From positions 1 through 47,412 of the IMG/VR virus record IMGVR_UViG_3300046000_012596: 47,412 nucleotides of DNA. The stretch is one strand, 5' to 3'. Below, piece by piece: positions 1 to 8,081 of the stretch. Position 1 is the first letter of the stretch. Each line of letters starts with the position of its first letter. The notes under the pieces are model-generated. The model worked only from the letters and a program-made list of their open reading frames with translations, had not been told where the DNA came from and did no database searches. The translations under genes were made by a program, and so were the position numbers. The stretch comes from a virus.

Positions 1-9
1 AATTTGCCA

Positions 10-360
10 TTATACTCTATTCCAGGTTTTTTTATATACAATAAGGTCCAAACATGAACCATATTCAGACATGTTTATATCAAAAAAATTTCTTATGTCT
101 TTCCACAAATCACTCTTAACCTCTGCAGCTAAAAGGTTCTCATCTTCAACATATATCTTAATCTCTTTACAAATTCCTTGGTAATCATCACTACCAAAGT
201 AAACACCCTTGTTTTCAGTTTTTACTTTTACTCTGTTTCCATACTTTGATTTGATAAATCTCACTATACTTGGAAGTTTTTTAGGGACCTCTATTTCGTT
301 AGTTTTAATCTTGTCAACGTCGTTACCCTCTCTCAATATATTTTTGATGAGCTCTCTCAT
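10..360 (-). CDS. Hypothetical protein with putative head-targeting leader
   Basis: A 116-residue protein of unknown function. It starts MRELIKNILRE-G: a short basic and hydrophobic leader ending in L-R-E (residues 9-11), which fits the (L/I)-x-E site of T4-type prohead proteases. The same kind of leader recurs on at least eight other proteins in the window. The remainder is mixed alpha/beta-like and charged, with no recognised motif, transmembrane segment or signal peptide. A TATTTATGA motif sits four bases upstream of the ATG, as for other presumed late genes. The gene is separated by a terminator from the TonB-receptor operon, and it shows that phage-type genes lie on both sides of that operon. 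The coding call is firm; packaging in the head is inference. Confidence 0.75.
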   Translation of the reverse strand: MRELIKNILREGNDVDKIKTNEIEVPKKLPSIVRFIKSKYGNRVKVKTENKGVYFGSDDYQGICKEIKIYVEDENLLAAEVKSDLWKDIRNFFDINMSEYGSCLDLIVYKKTWNRV

Positions 361-363
361 ATG

Positions 364-372
364 TCATAAATA
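364..372 (-). promoter_or_regulatory. TATTTATnA motif (putative late promoter)
   Basis: TATTTATGA read on the coding strand, just upstream of the ATG at 360. It belongs to a recurrent motif found before at least eleven genes here. If it is a -10 box, the transcript would begin at or near the start codon. Confidence 0.4.
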
Positions 373-382
373 TAGAATAAAT

Positions 383-407
383 AAAAAACCCCCACCGAAG
401 TGAGGGC
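383..407 (-). terminator. Rho-independent terminator
   Basis: On the minus strand CCCTCAC-TTCG-GTGGGGG forms a hairpin with a UUCG-type loop, followed directly by a run of six T. It lies just past the stop of the beta-helix lipoprotein gene and ends the TonB-receptor/lipoprotein operon. Confidence 0.85.
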
Positions 408-413
408 TTATCT

Positions 414-1616
414 TTAATTACCTTTTAAAGGAAACCTTGTCCAAGTGTTAGTCCAACTTGGTTTTGATAATGTTTCCATTTCTTGTTTTGTATATTGTTT
501 TTCCAAATTTCCATCCCCGAGTGCTTTTGTTTTCATTTCCAAAGCGCTGAAAATTGTAGAAGTAGATTTAAAATTCAACATAGGGTCATAAGCCTGAATT
601 TCATTATTTAAAAACTTTGAAACTCCGTCCTTGTAAGATTGTGCCGTTTCATTTGACTCAATTGAAAATGAACCTTTTTGATAACCCAAAATCTTCGAGT
701 TTGAAATTGAGAATTGTGTTGCTCGTCTCCATCTCAATCCTAAATTATGATTTGAGAGTGAGGTAATATCAAAGGGTCCAATGAGAATCATATTATTAAG
801 TTTTGGATGTGTGAAAGGTTGCGCTTGTGAACCTGTACCATCATTATCACATTCAACTCCATTACCCGCGTCTCCGTTATCAACAAATAAAGGTTCTCTT
901 TTCGAAATACCGAATGAAACTTCCCCTGTGTAACCAAAGTCAAAATCGTAATCATCATCTGCCGTTGCAAATGCGTATAGATATTTTGGAGAAACAGTTC
1001 CACCAAAGAATTCGAAAGCATCATCATTTGCATAAATTGTTTGAACGTATTCGATAGTAGTTCCTTTTCCAACACCTCCCAAAGTAAGAGCATTAATTTC
1101 TGAATTAGGTAATGCCGCTATACCAGCATATTCAATTCTAACGTACTTTAGAACCCCACTGTTGTCTTCATTGTTTGTTCCACCATAAGGTCTTCCAATA
1201 CCACCTTCAATCGTTGGTTCCGAAATTCTATTAGTTTTAGCCCTGCCAAGTATAACTATACCACCCCAATCACCAGGACTTTTTTGTCCATCAGGTTGAC
1301 CTGAAGTAAAAACAATTGGTTTCGAAGGTGTACCTTCAGCGATTATCTTTGCTCCTCTTTCAATACAAAGGGCGCCTTTTTCTGCGATGTCTGATTTAAT
1401 TACAGTTCCAGGTTGGATGATAAGTGAAGCTCCTTCGGTTACGTAAACGTATCCTTTTAATGTCCAAACTTTATCAGAAGTCAAAGTTGTTGTTGCGTTA
1501 ATTGAACCTGTAATTACTGTTGATGAAGGTATATTGATAGGTCCTCCATCACCACCCAAATCCTTTGTACAACTGAATAAAGAAATTGTTAATAGTCCGA
1601 AAATTAAATTTTTCAT
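414..1616 (-). CDS. Secreted lipoprotein, right-handed beta-helix-like
   Basis: A 400-residue exported lipoprotein. The N-terminus has a lipoprotein signal peptide with lipobox LFSC, so Cys16 would be the lipidated residue. The body has short beta-strand repeats with many Gly, Asn and Asp, such as LKGYVYVTEGASLIIQPGT and GDWGGIVILGRA, typical of Bacteroidota right-handed beta-helix surface proteins. An acidic stretch (about residues 215-260: ADDDYDFDFG, DNGDAGN, CDNDGTG) could bind calcium. Its ATG overlaps the stop of the TonB-dependent receptor by four bases, so the two are translationally coupled and probably form one outer-membrane unit, as SusC/SusD-like pairs do, although this protein is not SusD-like. 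A strong terminator follows. This is bacterial-type cargo and unexpected in a phage. The ligand cannot be told from the sequence. Confidence 0.85.
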   Translation of the reverse strand: MKNLIFGLLTISLFSCTKDLGGDGGPINIPSSTVITGSINATTTLTSDKVWTLKGYVYVTEGASLIIQPGTVIKSDIAEKGALCIERGAKIIAEGTPSKPIVFTSGQPDGQKSPGDWGGIVILGRAKTNRISEPTIEGGIGRPYGGTNNEDNSGVLKYVRIEYAGIAALPNSEINALTLGGVGKGTTIEYVQTIYANDDAFEFFGGTVSPKYLYAFATADDDYDFDFGYTGEVSFGISKREPLFVDNGDAGNGVECDNDGTGSQAQPFTHPKLNNMILIGPFDITSLSNHNLGLRWRRATQFSISNSKILGYQKGSFSIESNETAQSYKDGVSKFLNNEIQAYDPMLNFKSTSTIFSALEMKTKALGDGNLEKQYTKQEMETLSKPSWTNTWTRFPLKGN

Positions 1617-3865
1617 AAATTTAGATTGAATGAAAGAGATATTGATTGTTCGTTGTTTATTTTAATCAAATCTCTATTGTTTATTTTTTGATAAAATCTA
1701 GTTGGTTGTGCTAGCAAGTCCCCAACAGATAATTTTATTTCACCTTTTTTGAATTTTGTTAAAAATACAACATCAATAAGGTCTCTTGAGTTTTCAAAAA
1801 TGTCAGGATATCCCTGAAATCCTACTGCGGATATTCTTTCTCCAATTCTATTATAAGAAATGGACAAGGAAGATTTGTTTTTATGTAAATTAACTCCTCC
1901 GTTTAGAATATAATTTGATTGACCTTGTAATTGTCTTTTGGTGTTGTCTAATTTAACAGTTGAATTTATCAGAGCTGAGTTTGTATAAAAATCTAACCAA
2001 CTCAAAACCTTTTTTCTTAATTCAACCTCAATTCCAACAACTGATGCGTTTTTGGGGTTTGTATAAGTTAACAAAAGGTTTGATGGTACCGAACCATCAG
2101 CAACAATTTGTTCGATTGGATTTGAGAAACTTTTACCAAAAACTCCAAATGAAATGTTTTCACCAACTTTAGGATAAAGTTCCCATTTTAAATCGAAATT
2201 ATATATGTCTGTTTTTTTTAGTTGAGGGTTGCCAAGAAGTTGAGCGTTTCTTACAAAATCATAGTATGCAAAATTAGCAACTTCTCTAAATTCTGGTCTT
2301 GCCAATGTTTTGGAAAAAGAAAATCTATATTTTGTTTTTTCTAAATTATAAGATAAATTAATAGATGGGAGAAAATCCAAATATTCTCTATCAACATTTA
2401 CTTGAGAACCACTGAAATCAGATGTATTAACTTGAAATGTATTATATTCAGTTCTTAAACCTCCGTTGAGTTTCCATTTATTCCATGTATCGTCATATTG
2501 AAAAAATAGATTAGAAAGTCCAAAATCGGCGTTGTACTTATCTGTGTTATTTGTGATTTCATTTAACAAATCTTCTGATTCATATCTGAATATTCTTGCC
2601 TGAAAATTTCTAAACTTCTGTAGATGTCCGCCCCCAACTTTTATTTTTCCGAAATCATTAGATAAAGAACCATTAACTTGATTCTCGTTCATAACAGACC
2701 AAAATCTATAAGTGTCTCTCCAAGCAATTGCATAATTATCATTTGTACCAAGGGACCTTGTAATTGGATTAACCCTATAATCAGGTTGGTCACGTAACAT
2801 CAAATTGTAGCCAAAATTATAATCAAAGGTTTTGATTTTTCCTTCTATTTGGGAATTAAATAATGTTTTAACGATAGCGTTTGATGAAGTACTTTTAACA
2901 TACTGCACATTGTCATAATTCTCTCCATCTCTTGTAAGATAAGTCTGTTCAACCTGATGGTTTAGAATTGATTTCCAAGAGATTTTGTTTTTACCAAGAT
3001 AAGTAACATTGAAAAGTCCGCTCAAAGATATATTATCACTAAAAAGAGTATCCTTATATCTGTAGGCCAGCTCAGAAGAACTTTGATAATCAAGTCTATC
3101 AATATAGTTTAATGAAAATGTCTTTCTTGTATTTGAACTAAATAGGTAATTCCATTTAGGTTTTTTTATACCAAATGAAATACCACCATTAAGGTTTGGA
3201 TAAGACCTGAAGTTATTATAAACCCCACCAGTCATAAGTTTTGTGTAAGCCCTTCTGTCTCCCAAACTTCCAACTCTGAAAGTGTATGTTGAAGGAAATT
3301 TGGTGGGGAAGTTCGTATAGTCCACCAATTTGAAATCTTTTAAACTCGACACAATTCCATAACTTGTACCGAGAGATAGAGACAAAAAATTACTACCAAC
3401 CTCCTTGGTGGTGACTTGAACAACTCCTCCAGCAAAATCTCCAGGTAATGACGAAACCGCAGATTTTATAACAATAACGTTATCAATAAGCGAAGAAGGT
3501 ATTATATCAAAAGAAAAAGCTCTTCTGTCTGGTTCAGTTGATGGTAATAGTGTTTTATTTAGAAAAGATAAATTGTATCTATCTGAAAGTCCTCTCACGA
3601 GAACAAATTTGTCATTTTGTATCGTTACCCCATTGACCCTCTTAAGAGCATCGCCAACAGTCCTATCAGGAGTTTTTTTTATTTGTTCTATAGAAACACC
3701 ATCAGAAACTGATGAGTTGTTCCTTACCATATTAACAACTGCAACAACAGATTCTTTCTTACCCGCACTTTTTACGGTTACTGTAGATAATGTTTTGTTG
3801 AAAAGAGTGTCTTGAGAAAATACACTCAAAGGTAGGATTAAAGGAATTAATATTTTTCTTAACAT
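1613..3865 (-). CDS. TonB-dependent outer-membrane receptor
   Basis: About 750 residues. It imports a ligand across the outer membrane using TonB energy. The chosen start gives a signal peptide (MLRKILIPLILPLSVFSQ); an in-frame ATG at 3880 is also possible, and the longer open frame upstream to 4123 runs antisense to the neighbour's region and adds nothing like a signal. The plug domain follows at once: IKKTPDRTVGDALKRVNGV, then FVLVRGLSDRYN, then GDFAGGVVQVTTKE. The rest is a beta-barrel rich in alternating aromatic strands, ending in a strand with terminal NLNL. The N-terminal carboxypeptidase-regulatory-like domain common in Bacteroidota receptors is absent. It is coupled to the downstream lipoprotein. 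No TAnnTTTG promoter is evident in the short space after the neighbouring terminator. It is odd cargo for a phage: it may aid nutrient uptake, alter phage receptors, or mark a recent acquisition from a host. Confidence 0.9.
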   Translation of the reverse strand: MLRKILIPLILPLSVFSQDTLFNKTLSTVTVKSAGKKESVVAVVNMVRNNSSVSDGVSIEQIKKTPDRTVGDALKRVNGVTIQNDKFVLVRGLSDRYNLSFLNKTLLPSTEPDRRAFSFDIIPSSLIDNVIVIKSAVSSLPGDFAGGVVQVTTKEVGSNFLSLSLGTSYGIVSSLKDFKLVDYTNFPTKFPSTYTFRVGSLGDRRAYTKLMTGGVYNNFRSYPNLNGGISFGIKKPKWNYLFSSNTRKTFSLNYIDRLDYQSSSELAYRYKDTLFSDNISLSGLFNVTYLGKNKISWKSILNHQVEQTYLTRDGENYDNVQYVKSTSSNAIVKTLFNSQIEGKIKTFDYNFGYNLMLRDQPDYRVNPITRSLGTNDNYAIAWRDTYRFWSVMNENQVNGSLSNDFGKIKVGGGHLQKFRNFQARIFRYESEDLLNEITNNTDKYNADFGLSNLFFQYDDTWNKWKLNGGLRTEYNTFQVNTSDFSGSQVNVDREYLDFLPSINLSYNLEKTKYRFSFSKTLARPEFREVANFAYYDFVRNAQLLGNPQLKKTDIYNFDLKWELYPKVGENISFGVFGKSFSNPIEQIVADGSVPSNLLLTYTNPKNASVVGIEVELRKKVLSWLDFYTNSALINSTVKLDNTKRQLQGQSNYILNGGVNLHKNKSSLSISYNRIGERISAVGFQGYPDIFENSRDLIDVVFLTKFKKGEIKLSVGDLLAQPTRFYQKINNRDLIKINNEQSISLSFNLNL

Positions 3866-3936
3866 TTTAGAAGTTTCCATAATAAGTAGAAACTCGACAA
3901 CCAACGACCTGAAAAACCGTATTACCTTTATGTTAA

Positions 3937-3964
3937 GAAAAAACCCCTCCTTGTGGGAGGGGTT
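3937..3964 (-). terminator. Rho-independent terminator
   Basis: On the minus strand AACCCCTCC-CACAA-GGAGGGGTT is a perfect nine-pair stem followed by T residues. It lies four bases past the stop codon of the gene at 3969 and separates it from the TonB-receptor operon. Confidence 0.9.
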
Positions 3965-3968
3965 GGCT

Positions 3969-4721
3969 TTAGATAGTCCCAACAATCGAAGCAGTAACAC
4001 CATCCCACTTCTTGATTTGGGATTTGGGAACCCAAAACTCCATCTCACCGATTTCCTCAACACGCTTAAGGTACTCCTCACGGAAACGCTGAGCCTGTGA
4101 TTTGTCAGTGATGTACTCAACACCTACATGACCTGCACAAATCTTACCCATTCCAGTCAACATAGAGAACTCATCAGTCAGAGTCTTCATGCAACATGTA
4201 CAAACATCACCACGTTTTACGGTCAACTTACCAATGAACTGAACCGCCTTTGGAGACACAGCTTTAAGAGCTGTGATATCAATAAGGATTGGATTGAACT
4301 TCAGACCGTACTTCTCTTTAAGTTCTACTCCTTTTTTGCGACCAAGTTTGATGGTCTCACCAACAGTTGGCCAGTTCATACGAACGGTCTTTTCTTTGTC
4401 CTCCTCCTTTTGAATCTGAGCCACAGCGGCTGAGATTTGCTTTGAGGTAAGTGTACCCCACTTTTCGAATTTGAGAGCGATGTCCTTGACAAATGAGTTC
4501 TCACCTTTGTACTCAACAATACGCTTCACGTCCTGAGGGAGGTTGTCCTTGTTGATGGTCTTAACTTCAGCATTCAAAGCCTTTTCGGCCGCTGTAAGTT
4601 GGTTTTGAGTCAGACCACCCCACTTGTTGAGAGAGTCCTTGAGGTTCATGAGAAACCGGTTTTGACCTTGGTAGTTGCGAACTTTGTCTTGGACTGAAAC
4701 AGTGGTAGTTTGGATTGTCAT
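3969..4721 (-). CDS. Cys-motif protein, putative early gene
   Basis: A 250-residue protein, function unknown. Two related segments near the N-terminus (about residues 14-50 and 75-110) each carry a phrase of the form F-x-K-WG-x-LT-x-Q, suggesting an internal repeat. The C-terminal half contains CTCCMKTLTDEFS...MGKICAGH (about residues 176-200), a C-x-C-C...C-x2-H arrangement that resembles the small zinc-binding module in DUF6011-like proteins (C-x-x-C-x-x-x-LTDP...G-x-G-x-x-C). The gene has its own host-type promoter and a strong terminator, so it is a single-gene transcription unit. Its base composition is richer in G and C than its neighbours, and it shares an untranslated-leader sequence with the gene at 7067. 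An early, highly expressed accessory protein is plausible, but that is inference. Confidence 0.8.
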   Translation of the reverse strand: MTIQTTTVSVQDKVRNYQGQNRFLMNLKDSLNKWGGLTQNQLTAAEKALNAEVKTINKDNLPQDVKRIVEYKGENSFVKDIALKFEKWGTLTSKQISAAVAQIQKEEDKEKTVRMNWPTVGETIKLGRKKGVELKEKYGLKFNPILIDITALKAVSPKAVQFIGKLTVKRGDVCTCCMKTLTDEFSMLTGMGKICAGHVGVEYITDKSQAQRFREEYLKRVEEIGEMEFWVPKSQIKKWDGVTASIVGTI

Positions 4722-4743
4722 GGTGGTGTGTGTTTTGTGAATA

Positions 4744-4775
4744 CAAAGATAATCATTTTACACAATTCACCAAAA
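4744..4775 (-). promoter_or_regulatory. Bacteroidota-type promoter
   Basis: TTTTG, then 19 bases, then TATCTTTG on the minus strand, matching the Bacteroidota sigma-ABfr consensus (TTTG-N19/20-TAnnTTTG). It lies about 23 bases upstream of the ATG at 4721. The transcript leader begins TATTCACAAAACACA, shared with the promoter at 7558. Confidence 0.85.
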
Positions 4776-4781
4776 TTAATT

Positions 4782-5600
4782 TTAAAAATTAACCATCACA
4801 CCACCACTATCGATAGATTCTCTTATGGTTTTTACGTGTCTGGTTTTAATTTTGAGGTTACCTATTAAAAATGGTTCTTCTCCCAAACTGTTTAGTTTCT
4901 CAACTATACTTTTTTCAATAAGAGAAAATCTTTCACCAACCAATGGACTATGTTGTATATAATCGACACCATTCTTTCCTCGTAAAGAAAAGATGTAATT
5001 TGTTGAGGACATAAAACTATAATCCTTATTTTTTCCGATTGTGATTTTATTGTCAGTCGTTGTTATGGAAACGATATCTGTACTTAAGTCTTTGAACTTT
5101 CTGAATATTGCGTTAACGTTAGACCCCTGTGTTGCACAGAAATGACCTCCTTTGTCTTCGTGAACAAGCACAGGGGTTGGTATTGTGAATCCCAAATGAT
5201 TTTGATAGATGTATAATCCACCATCTAAATCTTTGTATTGACAAGTTCCGTCATCGAAAATAACTTGAGCAACAGATTTGTTTTGGACAACTTCCGTAGA
5301 AAAATTAAGTTGGTCAGATATTCTTTTCCAAAGTGGGTAAAGTAATGTTTCCCTGTAAGACGAATACTTCTTGGTCTGAATAGTGTTGATTGGATTAGTT
5401 GCCTGTTTTTCATTATGATAAACCTCCCAAAGATATTTGTCGTATTCATTTACTTGACTGCAGTAATTCTTCCATTCTCCTGTCTCATACACTTGATTAA
5501 CAGCAGACTCAAATTCTGGTAGGAATTCAAGTGCTCTTCGCACGTACGGGTGACTACCCTCTTCTGACATTATGTTTCTATGGTAGTTAATGTTAATCAT
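4782..5600 (-). CDS. Putative PD-(D/E)XK nuclease-like protein
   Basis: A 272-residue protein not firmly recognised. The central part reads LDGGLYIYQN...PVLVHEDKGGHFCATQ (about residues 124-160). The upstream Asp followed by E-D-K fits the D...(D/E)-x-K core of PD-(D/E)XK nucleases, and the GGHFC-x-TQ stretch is a compact conserved-looking segment. A restriction-like or repair nuclease role is therefore possible but unproven. There is no signal peptide or membrane segment. The first ATG (5600) overlaps the end of the uvrC-like gene by eight bases; a second ATG at 5570 (MSEEGSH) is also possible. Position next to the UvrC homologue suggests co-transcription and perhaps DNA metabolism. Confidence 0.75.
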   Translation of the reverse strand: MININYHRNIMSEEGSHPYVRRALEFLPEFESAVNQVYETGEWKNYCSQVNEYDKYLWEVYHNEKQATNPINTIQTKKYSSYRETLLYPLWKRISDQLNFSTEVVQNKSVAQVIFDDGTCQYKDLDGGLYIYQNHLGFTIPTPVLVHEDKGGHFCATQGSNVNAIFRKFKDLSTDIVSITTTDNKITIGKNKDYSFMSSTNYIFSLRGKNGVDYIQHSPLVGERFSLIEKSIVEKLNSLGEEPFLIGNLKIKTRHVKTIRESIDSGGVMVNF

Positions 5601-6861
5601 GTAATAGTTTTTTTGTTGTTCTTTCCCTATGGAACTTTATTGCAAATCTATGAACTTCTTCTTGAATTACCCCAAGGATTGACCAGTCCATAGAATATTG
5701 TTTTCCGTTAGTTGTGTGGACAGTTTTAGACCTATGATTTTTATCTTTGGATATTGATATAAGGTCTATTCTACCTGTAAGTCCTAGACTCTCTAAAACC
5801 TTTTTTGCGACGTTTAATTGACCTACTCCCCCGTCAATGAGTACAAGGTCAGGTAATTGACTTTTCTCGTCCAAAAGTCTCTTAAAACGTCTATAAACAA
5901 CTTCCTCGAAGGACTTACAATCGTTGCCGTTGTTAGACTCTTCACGGATAATATACTTACGATATTCACTCTTTTGTGGTTTGTTGTTTACGTATCTTAC
6001 GGAAGCCGCCACATTCGAGTCCCCTTGATTATGAGAATTGTCAAAAGCCTCTATAATAAGAGGGAGGTTCATGAGACCCAATACCCTTTTGATACCGAAG
6101 GCAATCTTATTGTACTTTCGAACACGGATTGGTTCGAGTTTCTCTTCAAGAAATTTGATTTGATTAACTCTACGAAGGTAATCATCAGCCTTTTCAAACT
6201 CCAAGTCTTTAGAAAAGTCGTGCATCCGACCTGTGAGAAATACTTTGACCTTATTGTAATCGAGTTCAAATATCTTTCGAACGATAAGTTGGTACTTGAG
6301 GTATTCCAAATTTGATTCTAAAGAAATACAAGGTGCATTACATCGACCAAGGTGATATTCAAGGCATGGTTTGAATTTACTATTATCAATATTCTCTTGG
6401 TTGAGAGTATAAGAACATGTCCTCAACGGTAAAATGTCATTAATAAGTCGCATAACCTCATTAGCCATCAGACCTGATGTAAAATTGATTCCACGGGTCT
6501 CATCACCTTTTCCGTGAGTTATTTGCAGTTTAGAATAGGGACCTTCGGTCAAAGACAGATACCAAGTCCTTGATTTGTCATCTTTACCTTTGATATTGAA
6601 CTTCGGTTTATAAATCTTGATGAGTTCCTCTTCCATAATAAGAGCCTCAGCTTCAGAAGAAGCTATTTGGTATTCAACGTCACGAATTTGCTCAACAAGA
6701 GTCTTGGTTTTTTTATCGTCGTGTTTTTTTTGGAAATAAGATGAAACACGTTTGGGAAGAAACTTTGACATACCAACGTATATTACTTGGTCCTTATCAT
6801 CTTTGTAGATGTAACAACCAGGGTACTTGGGTGCATTTTTTATTTTTTCTTTGAGTTCCAT
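5593..6861 (-). CDS. uvrC: UvrC-like excinuclease subunit lacking the HhH domain
   Basis: About 422 residues. UvrC makes both incisions in nucleotide-excision repair together with UvrAB. The start at 6861 (MELKEKIKNAP) was chosen because the family normally begins with lk..i..lP..PG-Y just there; upstream ATGs exist. Visible in order: the GIY-YIG domain (PGCYIYK, IYVGMSKFLPKRV, and the metal-binding Glu in ALIMEEELIKIYKPKFNI), a Cys cluster (CLEYHLGRCNAPC), a UVR-like segment near residue 210 (DLEFEKADDYLRR), and an RNase-H-like nuclease domain with the expected Asp (EAFDNSHNQG), Asp (LVLIDGG) and His (EVHRFAIKFHR). Both catalytic centres look intact. The C-terminal tandem helix-hairpin-helix of cellular UvrC (about 600 residues) is missing. 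It could work with host UvrAB, or act as a stand-alone nuclease as Cho-type proteins do. Confidence 0.92.
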   Translation of the reverse strand: MELKEKIKNAPKYPGCYIYKDDKDQVIYVGMSKFLPKRVSSYFQKKHDDKKTKTLVEQIRDVEYQIASSEAEALIMEEELIKIYKPKFNIKGKDDKSRTWYLSLTEGPYSKLQITHGKGDETRGINFTSGLMANEVMRLINDILPLRTCSYTLNQENIDNSKFKPCLEYHLGRCNAPCISLESNLEYLKYQLIVRKIFELDYNKVKVFLTGRMHDFSKDLEFEKADDYLRRVNQIKFLEEKLEPIRVRKYNKIAFGIKRVLGLMNLPLIIEAFDNSHNQGDSNVAASVRYVNNKPQKSEYRKYIIREESNNGNDCKSFEEVVYRRFKRLLDEKSQLPDLVLIDGGVGQLNVAKKVLESLGLTGRIDLISISKDKNHRSKTVHTTNGKQYSMDWSILGVIQEEVHRFAIKFHRERTTKKLLHD

Positions 6862-7070
6862 TCCTTTCGGTGTTTGATAAACCATATCAAGTGAATCGTA
6901 ATGACGCACAAATTTACAACAATCGTTGGTTTTGCCAAAATTCCAAAACCATATATTAACCAAAAGATTGCGCCAATTGTGTTAACAAACCTTAAACGGA
7001 AAACGTCCTCAATTAGGAATGAACCTAATATGAGGACTGTTCCGATATATCCATATATTTCCCAACTCAT
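6840..7070 (-). CDS. Small multi-pass membrane protein
   Basis: 76 residues with three hydrophobic segments: about residues 5-21 (IYGYIGTVLILGSFLIE), 28-46 (FVNTIGAIFWLIYGFGILA) and 49-65 (TIVVNLCVITIHLIWFI), followed by a basic tail. The layout resembles small YgjV/MtN3-like half-transporter proteins, but the family is not certain. Its start overlaps the stop of the gene at 7067 by four bases, and its end overlaps the UvrC start by about 22 bases, so it belongs to the same transcript. Confidence 0.7.
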   Translation of the reverse strand: MSWEIYGYIGTVLILGSFLIEDVFRLRFVNTIGAIFWLIYGFGILAKPTIVVNLCVITIHLIWFIKHRKEWNSKKK

Positions 7071-7537
7071 TTCGCGAAGGCTTTATCTGCCCAAGTTTTA
7101 GCACCAACATATTCCCACAACTTCATGTCACACATGTCAGGGTAAGATGAACGCATGGTTCCCACGGTCATTACCTCCAAAAACCCACGGTCGATGCTGT
7201 ACCACTTACCCCCCTTGGTAGTGTAAACGTTCATCCACAACTTACTTCCGTTTTCATACTCTACCTCGACTTGAAGGTTCGCAAGGTTGTTTTTACCCCA
7301 CATACTGATTGCACCTTGTGGGGTGTCTTGAAAGTCGTGAATATTTACGAAACCCGCTTTGCACTTTGCCGCTGAACGAAACTTATAAGTCTTATTAACG
7401 TCTTTGATGTGGTTAGACACACCAACGGTGATTCTTTTACCTTTAACGGTGGTGTCAAAAGAACCGTAGAAAACATCAGAACTTAAAACTGAATCTTGAT
7501 TTAATTTAACTGCTGGGATGGTGGTGGTTGATGTCAT
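7067..7537 (-). CDS. Hypothetical protein, putative early gene
   Basis: 156 residues, no recognised family. The ATG at 7537 (MTSTTTIPAV) was chosen because the longer open frame would begin inside the promoter -7 box. The protein looks beta-rich: GSFDTTVKGKRITVGVSNHI, LQVEVEYENGSKLWMNVYTT, GGKWYSID. Conserved-looking Cys residues occur near residues 64 and 140. It has a host-type promoter and shares its 5' leader with the gene at 3969. Codon use is richer in G and C than nearby genes. It heads a transcript that continues into the membrane protein, uvrC-like and nuclease-like genes with short overlaps. Confidence 0.78.
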   Translation of the reverse strand: MTSTTTIPAVKLNQDSVLSSDVFYGSFDTTVKGKRITVGVSNHIKDVNKTYKFRSAAKCKAGFVNIHDFQDTPQGAISMWGKNNLANLQVEVEYENGSKLWMNVYTTKGGKWYSIDRGFLEVMTVGTMRSSYPDMCDMKLWEYVGAKTWADKAFAK

Positions 7538-7557
7538 ATGTTTGTGTTTTGTGAATA

Positions 7558-7590
7558 CAAATATACAACCCAATTATTTACCAACCAAAA
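7558..7590 (-). promoter_or_regulatory. Bacteroidota-type promoter
   Basis: TTTTG, then 20 bases, then TATATTTG on the minus strand, with the ATG 20 bases downstream. The 19 bases beginning at the TTTG of the -7 box are identical to those at the 4744 promoter (TTTGTATTCACAAAACACA). Confidence 0.85.
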
Positions 7591-8061
7591 TTATTTTGCA
7601 ATAGAAATAGATAAATTTGAATAATCTATAATAAAGTGATAGGTTTTCATAATATCAGAACCAATAATACCAGATATATCTATATTGTCATTTTCTCTGA
7701 TAAGTTCTACTATAGCACTTAAATCTTGTGTTTTGAAATCAGTATTAAACTTTTTTCCGCCAATAAATAAATCAATTTCGGAAGCTTCTCCAAACTGAGC
7801 AATCCCCCCATATCCCGCTGCTTCAGAATCACTTGGGAAAGTTGAAAAATCAAAATACTCCGATTGTGAGTCGTCCAAAACACTAACTGATGCACCTGAA
7901 TCAACAATAAAAAAAGCCTCTTTACCATTTAAAGTTCCTTTAACAACAGGAACTTTGTTAACAGTTACAAAATTGATTTTATTATCATCTTCAAATGAGT
8001 TGTCTTGTGAATTACATGAAGCGAAAATTAAAACAAAGAGTGAAAACAATAATTTTTTCAT
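7591..8061 (-). CDS. Lipoprotein retropepsin-like aspartyl protease
   Basis: 156 residues. The N-terminus (MKKLLFSLFVLIFASC) is a lipoprotein signal peptide with lipobox FASC, so the mature protein would be anchored in an envelope membrane. The body carries the retropepsin active-site loop FFIVDSGASVSVL (about residues 49-61) and a later ISGIIGSDIMKTYHFIIDY segment matching the conserved hydrophobic-hydrophobic-Gly stretch that follows in the fold. Asp-Ser-Gly replaces the commoner Asp-Thr-Gly, as is usual in bacterial relatives. Such single-domain proteases act as dimers. A TATTTATCA motif lies about 12 bases upstream, suggesting late expression. An envelope role such as clearing a surface protein or excluding a second phage is inference. 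Confidence 0.85.
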   Translation of the reverse strand: MKKLLFSLFVLIFASCNSQDNSFEDDNKINFVTVNKVPVVKGTLNGKEAFFIVDSGASVSVLDDSQSEYFDFSTFPSDSEAAGYGGIAQFGEASEIDLFIGGKKFNTDFKTQDLSAIVELIRENDNIDISGIIGSDIMKTYHFIIDYSNLSISIAK

Positions 8062-8072
8062 ATTATCTTTTA

Positions 8073-8081
8073 TGATAAATA
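8073..8081 (-). promoter_or_regulatory. TATTTATnA motif (putative late promoter)
   Basis: TATTTATCA on the coding strand about 12 bases upstream of the lipoprotein aspartyl protease ATG. Confidence 0.4.

Noticed and set aside
3880-4123. Longer N-terminus for the TonB-dependent receptor
   Set aside because: It would cross a strong terminator and the antisense end of the next gene, and would bury the signal peptide.
6861-6963. Longer N-terminus for the UvrC-like protein
   Set aside because: The extra residues overlap the small membrane-protein gene and do not resemble UvrC, whose family start falls at 6861.
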